Shown piece after piece: positions 15,991 to 25,039 of a DNA stretch of 64,000 nucleotides. Each line of letters starts with the position of its first letter. The first letter of the stretch is position 1. The translations under genes and the position numbers were made by a program. The notes below the pieces were generated by a model that saw only the letters and a list, made by a program, of their open reading frames with translations, had not been told where the DNA came from and did not search any database. The DNA comes from Truepera sp965215315 (lineage in GTDB: Bacteria > Deinococcota > Deinococci > Deinococcales > Trueperaceae): contig CBDCDB010000008.1 in NCBI GenBank assembly GCA_965215315.1, positions 2,542,001-2,606,000 of the forward strand, read 5' to 3'.

Positions 15991-16018
15991 AAAGGGGAGG
16001 GCAACCTCTCCTTTCTTT
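15991..16018 (+). terminator. Intrinsic terminator after the aldehyde dehydrogenase
   Basis: AAAGGGGAGG-GCAA-CCTCTCCTTT, a GCAA tetraloop hairpin with one G-U pair, followed by CTTT. Confidence 0.8.
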
Positions 16019-16042
16019 ATGACGCCTCCTCTATAGTGGGTC

Positions 16043-16588
16043 ATGGAGTTACCCTTACAGCTTAATGAGATTCGGACGCAGTTGGAGAACGCGAAGTCAG
16101 AAGCTGAACGCGTTGCCTCCGGCTTTAGCGAAGCGCAGCTGTGGCAGCCGCCGCCGGATGGGGGCTGGTCGGTTGGGGAATGTCTAGCGCACCTCAATAT
16201 CGTCGGAGAAGGGTACACGCTTAGGCTGAAACCTGCTCTACAGAAGGAGCAAGACAAGAAGGGAAGCGGGCCGTTCCGGTTGGGTTTACTTGGCGGATTT
16301 TTTGTCCGCTCACTCGCACCTAACGCCAGACCCAAACTCAAAACGCCGAAATCGTTTCAGCCTGAACCCCAAGCAGGAGCTACAGAGCGGTTTTTGTTCT
16401 TGCAGGACGAACTGCTAGAAGTCGTCCATCGAGCTGAAGGGAAGAAGTTAGAGCGTATCGTTATCTCGTCGCCGGTCTCGAGGCTTCTCCGCCTGAGCGT
16501 CTTTGAAGCGCTTAACGCTGTAACCATTCATCAACTCCGGCACTTGCAGCAAGCTGCTCGGGTACGGGCGAAGTTGAGGCCAAGCTAA
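16043..16588 (+). CDS. DinB-family protein
   Basis: A 181-residue DinB_2-type protein with W-S-V-G-E-C-L-A-H-L-N in the first half and I-H-Q-L-R-H-L-Q-Q-A at the end, giving the three histidines of the metal site. DinB-superfamily proteins include bacillithiol- and mycothiol-dependent transferases and hydrolases of unknown substrate. TATAGT (16032-16037) sits five bases before the ATG and no Shine-Dalgarno is visible, suggesting a leaderless transcript like that of the dinB pseudogene at 594. It is flanked by terminators on both sides, so it is transcribed alone. Confidence 0.85.
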   Translation: MELPLQLNEIRTQLENAKSEAERVASGFSEAQLWQPPPDGGWSVGECLAHLNIVGEGYTLRLKPALQKEQDKKGSGPFRLGLLGGFFVRSLAPNARPKLKTPKSFQPEPQAGATERFLFLQDELLEVVHRAEGKKLERIVISSPVSRLLRLSVFEALNAVTIHQLRHLQQAARVRAKLRPS

Positions 16589-16592
16589 GTGT

Positions 16593-16620
16593 CCGCTGAG
16601 GTATTTCTCAGCGGTTCTTT
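16593..16620 (+). terminator. Intrinsic terminator after dinB
   Basis: CCGCTGAG-GTATTT-CTCAGCGG, a perfect 8-bp stem, followed by TTCTTT. Confidence 0.85.
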
Positions 16621-16667
16621 AACGTTGACCGGTAGGCTTGGGGCAGACGACGAAAGGACTAACCCAT

Positions 16668-17363
16668 ATGAACCTAACTAAACTACTCGTGTGTCTTGCG
16701 CTGCTCCCTGCCGCTTTCGCCCAAGCGCCCGTACCGAGAACTGTAACGGTGAGCGCGACCGGTACCGCCTACGGCGAACCTGACGAAGTTGGGTTTGACG
16801 CCGGGGTCAGCGCCCTTAACGCCGATGTTCAGGCTGCGACGACCGAAGTTACTCAGAAGTCTCAGGGGTTGCTGGGAGCTTTGCGCGACGCCGGTATTGC
16901 CGACAAAGACGTTCGCACGAGCAATTTCACCATCTATCCGGAGCAGAGTTACGACAACAGTGGACAACCTACCAGTGTCCGTTACCGCGTGACCAACATC
17001 GTTCACGTTACCGTTAGGGATACGGCGCAACTCGGGGCACTGTTAGGGAGCAGCGCCAAAGCCGGAGCCAACGAAGTTTCAAATGTTGTCTACGCGTTCT
17101 CCAATCAAGACGCTTTAGAGCGGCGGGCAAGAGAGCAGGCGGTGACACGGGCGCGTGAAAAAGCCGAACAACTTGCACAGTTCGGCAGTGCGGAACTCGG
17201 AGCGGTAGCGCGGATTACCGAGGGTTCACAGTCCGGTGGCGAAATACCGGTGCCCGAGTTCAGAATGGAGAGTATGGCAGCGGACACGGGCGCTGAGGTA
17301 CCGGTCTCGAGCGGTCAACTCGCTGTTACGGTCTCGGTTCAGGTCGTCTTTAGCTTGAAATAA
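16668..17363 (+). CDS. SIMPL (DUF541) domain periplasmic or secreted protein
   Basis: A 231-residue protein from ATG 16668, with a signal peptide (M-N-L-T-K-L-L-V-C-L-A-L-L then A-F-A-Q). The mature part is one SIMPL domain: V-T-V-S-A-T-G-T near the start, D-V-R-T-S-N-F-T-I-Y-P in the middle and a long helix rich in arginine and glutamate with A-R-E-K-A-E-Q-L-A. SIMPL proteins form ring-like assemblies in the envelope; oxidative-stress roles have been proposed. The upstream ATG at 16638 would bury the signal peptide and is rejected. Confidence 0.9.
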   Translation: MNLTKLLVCLALLPAAFAQAPVPRTVTVSATGTAYGEPDEVGFDAGVSALNADVQAATTEVTQKSQGLLGALRDAGIADKDVRTSNFTIYPEQSYDNSGQPTSVRYRVTNIVHVTVRDTAQLGALLGSSAKAGANEVSNVVYAFSNQDALERRAREQAVTRAREKAEQLAQFGSAELGAVARITEGSQSGGEIPVPEFRMESMAADTGAEVPVSSGQLAVTVSVQVVFSLK

Positions 17364-17377
17364 ACTAAAGTAGGTAA

Positions 17378-17417
17378 AAGAGAAGCGCACTGAGTTTTTG
17401 CCCAGTGCGCTCCTCTT
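17378..17417. terminator. Bidirectional terminator between SIMPL gene and crp-like gene
   Basis: AGCGCACTG and CAGTGCGCT pair around AGTTTTTGCC, with A-rich and T-rich flanks. It lies between two convergent genes. Confidence 0.8.
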
Positions 17418-17428
17418 AAATGTGAGTG

Positions 17429-18106
17429 CTAGATAACCTGCATCACGTAGTTGTCGGTAGCAGCCTCGAGGTTCTTCGGATTAGCTACATAGACGCCGCG
17501 TGTACCGGATAAAGCGCCTTCATGACGCAACTCGCCCAGAATCCGGGTAATCGTGACGCGGGACGAACCCGTAAGCGAAGCCAAATCTTCGTGCGTCAGC
17601 GCGAGCGGCAGTTTGATGCCTGAGCCGCTGTCAGCGCCTTGACCGAAGCGTTCGGTTAGACGTAAAAACGTGCGGGTAACGCGGGCACCTACGGGCAACT
17701 CGGCGTCGTCGATGGCCTCACGGCTACGGCGGAGTTGCCGCGCCATACTGTGGAAAATGTAGTCGCGTAAGCGCCGGTCGTTGAGGGCTTGTTGCGGATC
17801 GAGCGGCGTCAAGCAGGCGTCGTGAACAGCCTGAACGGTTTCAGCGTGGGTACCGCCGTCGATAGCGGCGAGCCCTAAAACGTCACCGGGGCCGTGCAGG
17901 TCGGCGATGCGGTCGCGGCCTAGTGAGGTTGGGACGACGGCCTTTAAGACGCCGCTGTTGACGATATAGAGTGAACTCGCCTCGCGGCCCGATTCGTAGA
18001 GAATCGCGCTCGGCTCGAGCATCCGGGTCGGGTGTGCGAGCGTACTCGGGACGACCTCGGGGGTGGCGCAGTCGCCTTCAGAAATATGTTCGGTGATACT
18101 CAGCAT
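17429..18106 (-). CDS. Crp/Fnr-family transcription regulator
   Basis: A 225-residue regulator: an N-terminal cyclic-nucleotide-binding-type beta roll (about residues 25-130, with S-L-Y-I-V-N-S-G and H-G-P-G-D-V-L-G-L) and a C-terminal winged helix whose recognition segment is L-T-G-S-S-R-V-T-I-T-R-I-L. The usual Crp residues for cAMP (the RxS motif) are not evident, so the ligand is unknown. Relatives in Thermus and Deinococcus control oxidative stress and lifestyle genes. A half-palindrome shared with the aldehyde dehydrogenase/pyr intergenic region lies 60-70 bp upstream, suggesting autoregulation and control of that locus. Confidence 0.9.
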   Translation of the reverse strand: MLSITEHISEGDCATPEVVPSTLAHPTRMLEPSAILYESGREASSLYIVNSGVLKAVVPTSLGRDRIADLHGPGDVLGLAAIDGGTHAETVQAVHDACLTPLDPQQALNDRRLRDYIFHSMARQLRRSREAIDDAELPVGARVTRTFLRLTERFGQGADSGSGIKLPLALTHEDLASLTGSSRVTITRILGELRHEGALSGTRGVYVANPKNLEAATDNYVMQVI

Positions 18107-18168
18107 GGTGGGGTCTCCTCTGAGAAAAGCACCCTAGTTGCCCCAACTTGGGCGCTACTCTGTAAAGT

Positions 18169-18179
18169 ATAGTATCACG
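18169..18179. promoter_or_regulatory. Half-palindrome shared with the 14.36 kb operator
   Basis: ATAGTATCACG repeats 11 bases of the 14359-14375 palindrome and overlaps TATACT on the minus strand, a candidate -10 region for the Crp/Fnr gene. Confidence 0.45.
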
Positions 18180-18268
18180 CAACTATAGGCTTTAGATAAG
18201 TGGTAAATGCCACACTTTTTACCTGATTGCAGCTTGGCTTTCATCTAAGGTGTCAAAGTGTCAGGCTT

Positions 18269-19051
18269 TTAGGGTGCGCCGAGCCGGGCTAACGCTTCGG
18301 CTGCCGGAATATAGGCGGGGTCGGCGCTCCGCGCGGCTTGGTAGTTCGACACCGCCTCCTGCACGCTGCCCAGCGCTTCATGAGCTTGACCGAGCCGGTA
18401 AAAGGTCTCGGCGTAAGCCGGACTGGGGCGCGGGCCGGGGTCTTGCTCAAACTGGGTCTCGAGTTGAGTGAGAACGGTCTCGAGGGGTGCTAGGGCCGCC
18501 TCAAAACGTCCCTGCTGGAGCAGCAGCCGCGCAATATTGAGCGTGGGCCACGGCTCCCTCTGACCCTCAGGTGTCGTCTGCGCGGCGCGGTAGGCCCGTA
18601 GCGCCGTCCCCAGCTTGCCGCCCTGCCACGCGACCTGACCCCAGTCCATCGCGGTTTGGTAATCCGGTACGGCTTTGAAAACGCCTTCCAGCAGTCTTGC
18701 TGCCCGCGCCGCGTCGCCCTGTGCGGCCTTCAGCAGCGCCTCCAGATGCGTGACACTGAGTTTTTGCGGCGGCGTTTTGGCGAGTGCTCTAGCTTGCCCC
18801 AACTGAGTTTGTGCGCTGCCCAAATTGCCGACCAGATAGAGCGCCCGCGCGTAGAGCAGGTGCGCTTCGGCATTTTGCGGGTTTATCTTTACGGCTCTCG
18901 GCCCCTCAATCTGGGCGGCGAGCGCGTAGTAGCCGCCGTCCAGCAGGTCTTCAAGGGTGTCCGGCGCAGCTTGCGCCTGAGCACCGACAAGGCCACCGGC
19001 AAAACCGTTGGCCAGCGCTGCCAAGCCGAGAAGAGCAGACAACCATTTCAC
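18269..19051 (-). CDS. Exported tetratricopeptide-repeat protein
   Basis: A 260-residue protein with an N-terminal signal peptide (hydrophobic A-L-L-G-L-A-A-L-A then A-Q-A-Q-A-A). It then has about five TPR-like helical pairs, including A-E-A-H-L-L-Y-A-R-A-L-Y and A-E-T-F-Y-R-L-G-Q-A-H-E-A-L. TPR proteins are adaptor scaffolds; no enzymatic motif is present. It would act outside the cytoplasmic membrane, possibly in envelope assembly. The partner is unknown. The gene stands alone, divergent from 19249. Confidence 0.82.
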   Translation of the reverse strand: MKWLSALLGLAALANGFAGGLVGAQAQAAPDTLEDLLDGGYYALAAQIEGPRAVKINPQNAEAHLLYARALYLVGNLGSAQTQLGQARALAKTPPQKLSVTHLEALLKAAQGDAARAARLLEGVFKAVPDYQTAMDWGQVAWQGGKLGTALRAYRAAQTTPEGQREPWPTLNIARLLLQQGRFEAALAPLETVLTQLETQFEQDPGPRPSPAYAETFYRLGQAHEALGSVQEAVSNYQAARSADPAYIPAAEALARLGAP

Positions 19052-19143
19052 CTTTACAGTTTAGCTCATCCTTACGGGCCGCACTTTAGAAGTGACGTAG
19101 ACTACCTGGATGCAAAAGCCCTAAAAAGCTGCGCGACTCGAGC

Positions 19144-19171
19144 TTGACAAAATGCGCCCTTGCCTTACGAT
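19144..19171 (+). promoter_or_regulatory. Promoter of the 19249 gene
   Basis: TTGACA (19144-19149), 16 bases, TACGAT (19166-19171). A consensus -35 and a near-consensus -10, about 75 bases before the GTG start. Confidence 0.7.
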
Positions 19172-19248
19172 AGGGGCAACCTAAGGGCAGCCTAAAGCGT
19201 TTTTCTGCCACGTCAGACCTATAAATCAGCTTTACAAAGGGGAGAACA

Positions 19249-19602
19249 GTGAAAACCAGAATTATTTTTCATCAGGTGGTACAAGACGGGCTCGAGTTTG
19301 GTGGCAGTGAGACCCACGCGGTATCACGGGTGCATTTCGACCTCGAGGACGGCGAAAAGCGTTATCCGGGGCTGTTTGTTGACCTTACCGAACCGGCCAA
19401 TACACTGCACGAGGCGAGCGACGTTCAGATTGGCGTGTTTGAAAGCCCGGTCGAGTTGAACCGCGAGGCGTTCGAAGCGGCAGTCTGTACTTACTATCAG
19501 AGCCTGGTTCGCTCGGCGGGGTACGGCAAGCATCTCGCTAAAGGTAAGGGCTTTCGCAGCCACGGCGACGTTCTCGGGCGTGAGCAGGTCGTCGAACTGT
19601 AG
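19249..19602 (+). CDS. Hypothetical protein, 117 residues
   Basis: I do not recognise a family. The product is soluble, acidic and without a signal peptide. It begins M-K-T-R-I-I-F-H-Q-V-V-Q-D, has R-V-H-F-D-L-E-D-G-E and K-R-Y-P-G-L-F-V-D-L-T-E, and ends with a basic segment G-Y-G-K-H-L-A-K-G-K-G-F-R. The GTG start has a strong Shine-Dalgarno (AAAGGGGAG) and a consensus promoter lies upstream, so expression is likely. Codon use and CTCGAG sites match the neighbours, arguing for a native gene. Confidence 0.75.
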   Translation: MKTRIIFHQVVQDGLEFGGSETHAVSRVHFDLEDGEKRYPGLFVDLTEPANTLHEASDVQIGVFESPVELNREAFEAAVCTYYQSLVRSAGYGKHLAKGKGFRSHGDVLGREQVVEL

Positions 19603-19718
19603 CCGTAAAGCTTGCAGACGTGTTGTTTATGAACACGCGACGCCGTAAACAGCCTATCTGCTAACACGGCCTAACGTCACGGCGTGCTAAAAAGCGCTTG
19701 CGCTCGTCTAGTTTTGCT

Positions 19719-20177
19719 TTACCCACCGCCTGCTAAACGTTCGCGTAACCTCTGACTGACTCCGGTCATCCGCTCTTTATTGACGCCTAAGTCGTCGTAG
19801 CCCAGCCGCGACGCGCTGCGAAAGTGGAGCGTGTTATTGGCGGCTAAAAACTCGATATCATCAACCAACCTGAGCCGAGCTGAGCGCTGCGTAAACCGGG
19901 CGTAAGTATCGTCTCGAGTTAAAAGTTCTGTGCGCGGCAGTTCGGCAAAAACCTGAACTGCCGTGTCCAGCGCCCTTTGCGGGGAACCGGTATAGGGAAT
20001 CTCCGGCACTGCGTGGTTGTCCTCGCTAAAGCTCGAGACGCAGTTAGGCGAGTCTGGGCAAGGCAGGAGCTGCCCTTCTTGAACGCCCAAGGGTCGGCGG
20101 CGTGATCCCCACACGCCTGCGGTGAGGGCGAGGCCGAACACGGCGAAAAGAATATAGGCTATAAATCTGAGTTTCAT
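19719..20177 (-). CDS. DUF1499 protein with N-terminal membrane anchor
   Basis: A 152-residue protein from ATG 20177 (GGAG upstream). A single hydrophobic segment at residues 3-22 is followed by L-P-C-P-D-S-P-N-C-V-S-S, the signature of DUF1499, a domain of unknown function. Two cysteines in that motif suggest a metal or disulfide site. It probably sits at the outer face of the cytoplasmic membrane. The frame extends upstream to 20222 but lacks a better start. Confidence 0.85.
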   Translation of the reverse strand: MKLRFIAYILFAVFGLALTAGVWGSRRRPLGVQEGQLLPCPDSPNCVSSFSEDNHAVPEIPYTGSPQRALDTAVQVFAELPRTELLTRDDTYARFTQRSARLRLVDDIEFLAANNTLHFRSASRLGYDDLGVNKERMTGVSQRLRERLAGGG

Positions 20178-20377
20178 CAGGCTCCGTTTGGACGCTGGGC
20201 TACCCCGTAACTGTTGGGCCAAGGTCGTTTCTGACTATAACAGGCAAGCTCTCAGCTCGGAGAAAACGGTTAAGTCGGTGTGCTCGAGGCTAAGCTTAGC
20301 GGTAAGCTCGTAGAGGACAGCAACCCAAGCAGGGCAACACTATACCTGCTACACCTGACGCCGCAATAATTTGTATG

Positions 20378-20492
20378 TCTAGCAATTATCACACCTAGTG
20401 AGCGCGAAGCTCGCAGCTATCATCTCTTAGGGGTACGTGCCAAACGGCAATCATTTTCCCAGAGCGGCTCAAACCAGCTGATACCTGCTATA
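20378..20492 (+). repeat. Dispersed TATAGC-ended element, copy B
   Basis: About 115 bp from TCTAGCA to GATACCTGCTATA, with AGCTATCATCTCTTAGGGG and CGGCTCAAACCAG shared with copy A. Its right end is 30 bp from the 3' end of the minus-strand reductase gene. A possible degenerate end of another copy (ATACCTGCTA) lies near 20342. The rest of the 20178-20522 gap shows no gene. Confidence 0.7.
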
Positions 20493-20522
20493 CTTTATAT
20501 GTATCTTCCGCCGGGACTAACC

Positions 20523-21560
20523 TTACAGCTCAACCGGCTTCAACCTCGAGACCAGGTCTCTCTCGGTCCTTTTGGCGAGCAGCTCGAGTTCACCATCAAC
20601 CGTACTCAGCCACATCGCTTCAGCAGTTTTATGCTGCCACCCGAGTTCGTGTTCAGCTTTGTCACTGACGTAAAACAGGTTGACCGAGCCTGCACGAACC
20701 GTCTCGCGCGAGATAAATGCAGGTAGGCCCAGACGCCGCTGAAGCGGCTCAGCAAGAGCAAACAGCGGTGCTATCACTGAGGCGGGCAGACAGCTTCTTA
20801 CCTTGAACCGTCCCGGCCTAAGCGTCCATAAGTCGAGATGCGCTTTGAAGGTTAGGGGCTCACCACATAAGAAATACGTTTCACCTACCCGACCTTTTTC
20901 AGCAGCGAGTAGGACGCCCTGAACCACGTCCCCGACCTCGACAAGCGAAAATATCGACTCGGGCGACCAGGAGAGGGGCGGTTTAAGCCCGCTCAGGTAA
21001 AGCCGCAAGGTGTACCCCCAAGCCGAATGATCGTTGACGCCCACTACACCATTGGGGCAGACGATGATGAGGGGCCTACCTTCTTGCTGATACCGTAGCG
21101 CAGTCTCATGGGCTTCGCTTTTGGTTTTCTCGTAGTAGGTCGTGTAGGGTGCTTGGCGGACAAAGGTCTCATCACGAGCTTGCTGCCCTGAATCGCCGTA
21201 AGCGACAACAGACGAAACGTAGATTGTTCTGGGCACCTCCAATTCACGCGCGGCACTGAGTACGTTGGCCGTACCCAAGACGTTGACCGCCTGCATCTGC
21301 TGGCGACCGGCAGTATCGACGCCGTACTCGTAGTGTCCCGCACTGTGAATAACGAGTTCGGCGTCCCCTACCGCGGTCACGACTGAGGTATAAGAGGTCA
21401 CGTCACCGCTGACACAGCGAACCCCTAGCCGGGTAAGTGCCTGGGCTTGAGGGCTGTCAGGGCGGCGGATGAGGGCCGTGACCTGCCAACCACGCTGGCG
21501 TAGCGCTCGGCTTAGCGTCTGACCGATGAATCCGGTGGCACCGGTAAGGAAAACGTGCAT
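20523..21560 (-). CDS. NAD-dependent epimerase/reductase (extended SDR)
   Basis: A 345-residue Rossmann-fold protein from ATG 21560. It has V-F-L-T-G-A-T-G-F-I-G at the start, V-I-H-S-A-G-H-Y after the fourth strand, and Y-x3-K as Y-E-K-T-K at the active site with the preceding serine in Y-V-S-S-V-V. These features mark extended SDRs such as dihydroflavonol reductases and hopanoid-associated sugar epimerases. The substrate is unknown. The frame is open a few codons upstream of ATG 21560, but this ATG carries the better ribosome site (GAGGTGGG). Confidence 0.88.
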   Translation of the reverse strand: MHVFLTGATGFIGQTLSRALRQRGWQVTALIRRPDSPQAQALTRLGVRCVSGDVTSYTSVVTAVGDAELVIHSAGHYEYGVDTAGRQQMQAVNVLGTANVLSAARELEVPRTIYVSSVVAYGDSGQQARDETFVRQAPYTTYYEKTKSEAHETALRYQQEGRPLIIVCPNGVVGVNDHSAWGYTLRLYLSGLKPPLSWSPESIFSLVEVGDVVQGVLLAAEKGRVGETYFLCGEPLTFKAHLDLWTLRPGRFKVRSCLPASVIAPLFALAEPLQRRLGLPAFISRETVRAGSVNLFYVSDKAEHELGWQHKTAEAMWLSTVDGELELLAKRTERDLVSRLKPVEL

Positions 21561-21610
21561 CCCATCACCCACCTCGAACATAAAGAAACCTGTACTCGAG
21601 CTTTAAGTGT

Positions 21611-21625
21611 ACTTTACAATAAAGT
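21611..21625. promoter_or_regulatory. Inverted repeat upstream of the SDR gene
   Basis: ACTTTA-CAA-TAAAGT, perfect 6-bp arms, about 50 bp before the gene on the minus strand; a candidate operator. The rest of the 21561-21897 gap shows no gene. Confidence 0.4.
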
Positions 21626-21897
21626 GTAGAGTACGCGCGGCCGAAATACTAGCAGCCGAAGACTATATAGCAAGTAGCTTTTTAAGGGCCGATCCAAACT
21701 AAGTATGGTCCAACTGTCGTAGTAGGTTGACGAGTCTAGCGCCTACGCCTTGCAGGGTTTCGGGCACGAATACCGCTGCAGTGGTGAAGCTCTGAGTAAA
21801 AAACGAAAGTTGAAATCTTTGGTGTTCTAAATATATCGTCGCCCTAATTATCTTGCTTACTACCTGCCGCTTCTTACGTGATAAACGGAGAAAATAG

Positions 21898-21971
21898 TGG
21901 GCCCTGTTGGACTTGAACCAACGACCAATCGATTATGAGTCGACTGCTCTAACCAACTGAGCTAAGGGCCC
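21898..21971 (-). tRNA. tRNA-Ile2 (anticodon CAT, lysidine type)
   Basis: Acceptor arms GGGCCCT and AGGGCCC pair; D arm TAGCTCAGTTGGTTAGAGC; T loop GTTCAAG. The anticodon loop CTCATAA gives CAT. The stem and surroundings (GACTCATAATC, TTGGTCG) match the minor isoleucine tRNA whose C34 becomes lysidine by TilS, rather than a methionine tRNA. CCA is not encoded. Confidence 0.85.
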
Positions 21972-22066
21972 GCGTAGATCCAGCAACTGATTTTATCACG
22001 GCGCTTGGGGGTGCGCCAAATAAAGGCCGGGTAGACTGGGGTGTGCGTCAACCTACGCGGCAAACT

Positions 22067-23842
22067 ATGCGCCGTTCTCTCTTCATTTTGCTCGCCTTAG
22101 CCGTAAGTTGTCTTGCGTGGCTCGCTGCTCGCCCGCTGCCGCTGCCTATTCCTGAAGTCACGGTCAATTTCAAAAGCCCTTATCAGAAACCTCTGCTAAA
22201 AGACTACAAACAGCTGTTTAGCGCGGAACTGCGTGGCGATACGGAGACGCTCGAGCAGTTCGTCGATACTGCCCCGGACAGCTATCTGCGTTACCGGACG
22301 CTCCTGAGTCTCGCCCGCAACGCTAAAGTTCCTGCCCAAACGCGGCTCGGTTATCTCGAGCAAGTTCTCGCTTTCGGCCTCATCTCACCGCTCGCTCGAG
22401 ACGACGTAAAGCGGGCGCAGCTCGAGCTGGGCACTCTGGCAGCGGCGGCTGGCGCTAAAGCTCGAGCTGCCGCTGCCTACGGGCAGGCGCTGCCGCTAGA
22501 CGCAGCAGCGGCGGGTCTGACGCGGTTGAAGCTGGGGCCGCGCCCGCTCGCTCAGATTTTTTTAGATGCCTGCGACCCCGAGCGGGCACTGAGGGCGCTG
22601 AGGGGCGTTCGGGCACCCCAGTTGCGTGCGGCTGCGCTCGCGGCCACGGGCGACCCTGAACGGGCGCTGAGGGTCTATAACCGGTTGCTCGAGCAGCGTC
22701 CGGCAGACGCCGAGGTACTGGAGGGAAAGTTTACGGCGCTTTTGTCGCTGGAGCGCTACCGTCAGGCTGAAGTGCTCCTGCCGAGGTTGCCGGATTCGTT
22801 GGGGGCGCAGCTTCAGCTAGCTGAAGCTGCGGACGACACTGAAGCGGCGCTCACGGCGTATCTGCAACTCGGTGACGACCGTAGTTTGTGGCTGGCGGCG
22901 GGGGTGCTCGAGGCTAGGGATGAAGTCTCTGCCGCGCTGCCCCTCTATCTGCGCGTTGCGCGGGGCGACTCGGACTATAGCGACGACGCAGCCTTTCGCG
23001 CCTACGTTTTGGCGACGCGTGGCGGCGACGCGGAAACGGCGAGAGCCGCAGACGCACTTCTACCCATAGACAGTTTTTTTCGTCTGTTACAAGGCGAACC
23101 GCTACCTGCTTTTGACAGGCCGCTCCCGCGCGTCGTTCCGCCTGTGCTCGAGCTTTCACAGGCGTTGCTGCAAGCTGGTGACGCCGAGGCTGCGCTAGGT
23201 GAACTCCTTGTGGCACTCCCCCGAAGCCGTGACGAGGCCACCACTGTCGCCCTGGCTGAAGCGCTGCAAGACATGGGTGAATTCGGCTCGAGTTCACTCG
23301 CTGCGAGCGCCTACCTTCCGGGCAGCCGCGCTCGCCGTACCTACCGGGCTGCGTATCCGCAGGCGTTTCGGCAGACTGTTCAATCTCAGGCGCGTGCTTA
23401 CAAGCTGCCTCCGGCGCTCCTTTGGGCCGTCATGCGCCAAGAATCACACTTTTACCCCCGCGCTGTGTCGCGTTCCGGCGCAGATGGGCTGCTCCAACTC
23501 ATCCCGAGTACCTGGGCTTACGTCGCTGAACTTTTAGACGAACCGCCCGCCGACCCGTTTAGCCCCGCCGCAAACGTCCGTTACGGCGCGTTTTACCTGT
23601 CAAAGTTGCTGGGGCAGTTTGACGGCAAGCTGCCGGAGAGTATCGCTTCTTATAACGGCGGCCCCGGTTACATCGGCAGGTTACTTGAAGAACCGGCGCT
23701 GAGCGCTTCACCGGACTTTTACCCCGACTTTTTCCGCGCTATCACCCGCGACGAGACCCGCGAATATGTCGGCCGGGTGCTGGTAAATTACGCGGTTTAC
23801 AGCAAGCTTTACGGTGTGAAAAAAGCAGGTAGCAAGAAGTAG
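22067..23842 (+). CDS. Soluble lytic murein transglycosylase (Slt70-like)
   Basis: A 591-residue exported protein. From ATG 22067 it has a signal sequence (M-R-R-S-L-F-I-L-L-A-L-A). A long alpha-solenoid region rich in alanine and leucine (about residues 60-420) precedes the catalytic SLT domain: L-L-W-A-V-M-R-Q-E-S-H-F with the catalytic glutamate, G-A-D-G-L-L-Q-L-I-P, and S-I-A-S-Y-N-G-G-P. It cleaves peptidoglycan to 1,6-anhydro-muropeptides. A GTG at 22043 is an alternative start but pushes the signal peptide inward. Confidence 0.93.
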   Translation: MRRSLFILLALAVSCLAWLAARPLPLPIPEVTVNFKSPYQKPLLKDYKQLFSAELRGDTETLEQFVDTAPDSYLRYRTLLSLARNAKVPAQTRLGYLEQVLAFGLISPLARDDVKRAQLELGTLAAAAGAKARAAAAYGQALPLDAAAAGLTRLKLGPRPLAQIFLDACDPERALRALRGVRAPQLRAAALAATGDPERALRVYNRLLEQRPADAEVLEGKFTALLSLERYRQAEVLLPRLPDSLGAQLQLAEAADDTEAALTAYLQLGDDRSLWLAAGVLEARDEVSAALPLYLRVARGDSDYSDDAAFRAYVLATRGGDAETARAADALLPIDSFFRLLQGEPLPAFDRPLPRVVPPVLELSQALLQAGDAEAALGELLVALPRSRDEATTVALAEALQDMGEFGSSSLAASAYLPGSRARRTYRAAYPQAFRQTVQSQARAYKLPPALLWAVMRQESHFYPRAVSRSGADGLLQLIPSTWAYVAELLDEPPADPFSPAANVRYGAFYLSKLLGQFDGKLPESIASYNGGPGYIGRLLEEPALSASPDFYPDFFRAITRDETREYVGRVLVNYAVYSKLYGVKKAGSKK

Positions 23843-23933
23843 AAACCCAGCCTGTTTGGTTCAAGTCATCTGTAACCTCGAGGCCCACCGCTGTTTGCTA
23901 CAGCGTTAGGCAAAGAATGCGACATACTAAGGA

Positions 23934-25039
23934 ATGCCCAAGAAACTGAACGAAGTCAAGTTGAGCAGTCAGGATCGAGAAGAACCTCGAGGGATAACGA
24001 GTAAAGGCAAAGTAGGGGTGCGTGTTTACAACCGTGCCCGTATTTTGGCTACTGACCGGTGAGGGCTGTAAGGCTAAAGAGATCAGCGAGCGCGTCGAGG
24101 TCAGCCGAGCCACGGTAAGCCGTATTCGGCAACGCTACACCAGCTTGGGCGTGGCTGCAGTAGCTGAACAAGCTAGACCTGGTCGCCCCATCAGGTTCGG
24201 TGTAGAAACGCGAGCAGAGATTACCGCTCTGGCCTGTAGCACACCGCCTGAAGGTCGAGGTCGCTGGAATTTGAGGCTGTTGCAGATAAAGCCGTGGAAC
24301 TGGGCTACGTTGACGCTATATCTCATGTCACGGTAAGAGACATACTGAAAAAAACGACCTCAAGCCCCACCTTAGTAGACAGAGGTGCTTAGGCGATCTT
24401 AACGCCACGTTTCTGTGGCAAAGGGAGCCTATCTTGGCGCGCTATGCCAGACCCTATGACCCAAAGCGTCCGGTCATGTGTTTTGACGAGCGTCCTTGTT
24501 TGCTTATCGGTGATGTATTCGTACCTGTGCCAATGACGCCAGGTAAGCCTCAACGCCAAGACGATCACTACCGCAACCATAGCAGTTGCGTTTCGTTCAT
24601 GGCCTTTGAACCTCACACTGGCAGACGTTGGGCTGTCTATAACCGCAGAACGGCTAAAGCATACACCCAGTTCATGCAGTACCTAACGGAGCAGTTTCCT
24701 GAAGCTCATAACATTGACCTTGTGTAAGACAATCTCAACACCCATCAGGGCGGTTCCTTCTACGCTCATCTAGAAGCTGAGGATGCTTTCGCGCTTGGCA
24801 AGCGGCTCGACACTTTACCGCTAAAGGCAAGCTGGCTCAGTAGGATTGAAATCGAATTCTCTGCCCTTTCTAGAGGGTGCTCAAACCGCCGCACCGCTTG
24901 CCAAGACGAACTCGAAACTGAAATCCTAGCCTAGCTAGAGCGGCGTAATGCCAAGCGCATCAGTATTGACTGGCAATTCTCTATCCCTACTGCCCGTGCT
25001 ACCTTCCGACGTCACTATCAGGAATGTCGCGAATCTTAG
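23934..25039 (+). pseudogene. Decayed IS630-family transposase
   Basis: A relative of the 3.1 kb transposase, reconstructable across several breaks. The start M-P-K-K-L-N-E is followed by R-A-R-I-L-A-T-D, then a frameshift near 24058, a one-base loss near 24280, the A-run frameshift at 24355, an in-frame TAA at 24725-24727 where the relative has glutamine, and a TAG near 24934 where it has tryptophan. Catalytic residues survive (C-F-D-E-R-P, D-N-L-N-T-H, I-E-F-S-A-L). Ends with GCGACAT inverted repeats lie near 23916 and 25032. Not functional. Confidence 0.85.

Noticed and set aside
19603..19718. Strong terminator after the 19249 gene
   Set aside because: AGCGC-TT-GCGCT has a two-base loop and a poor T run; the CGTGTT/AACACG repeat is short. 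Neither is convincing.
21898..21971. Elongator tRNA-Met
   Set aside because: The anticodon is CAT, but the stem and D/T arms match the lysidine-modified tRNA-Ile2.
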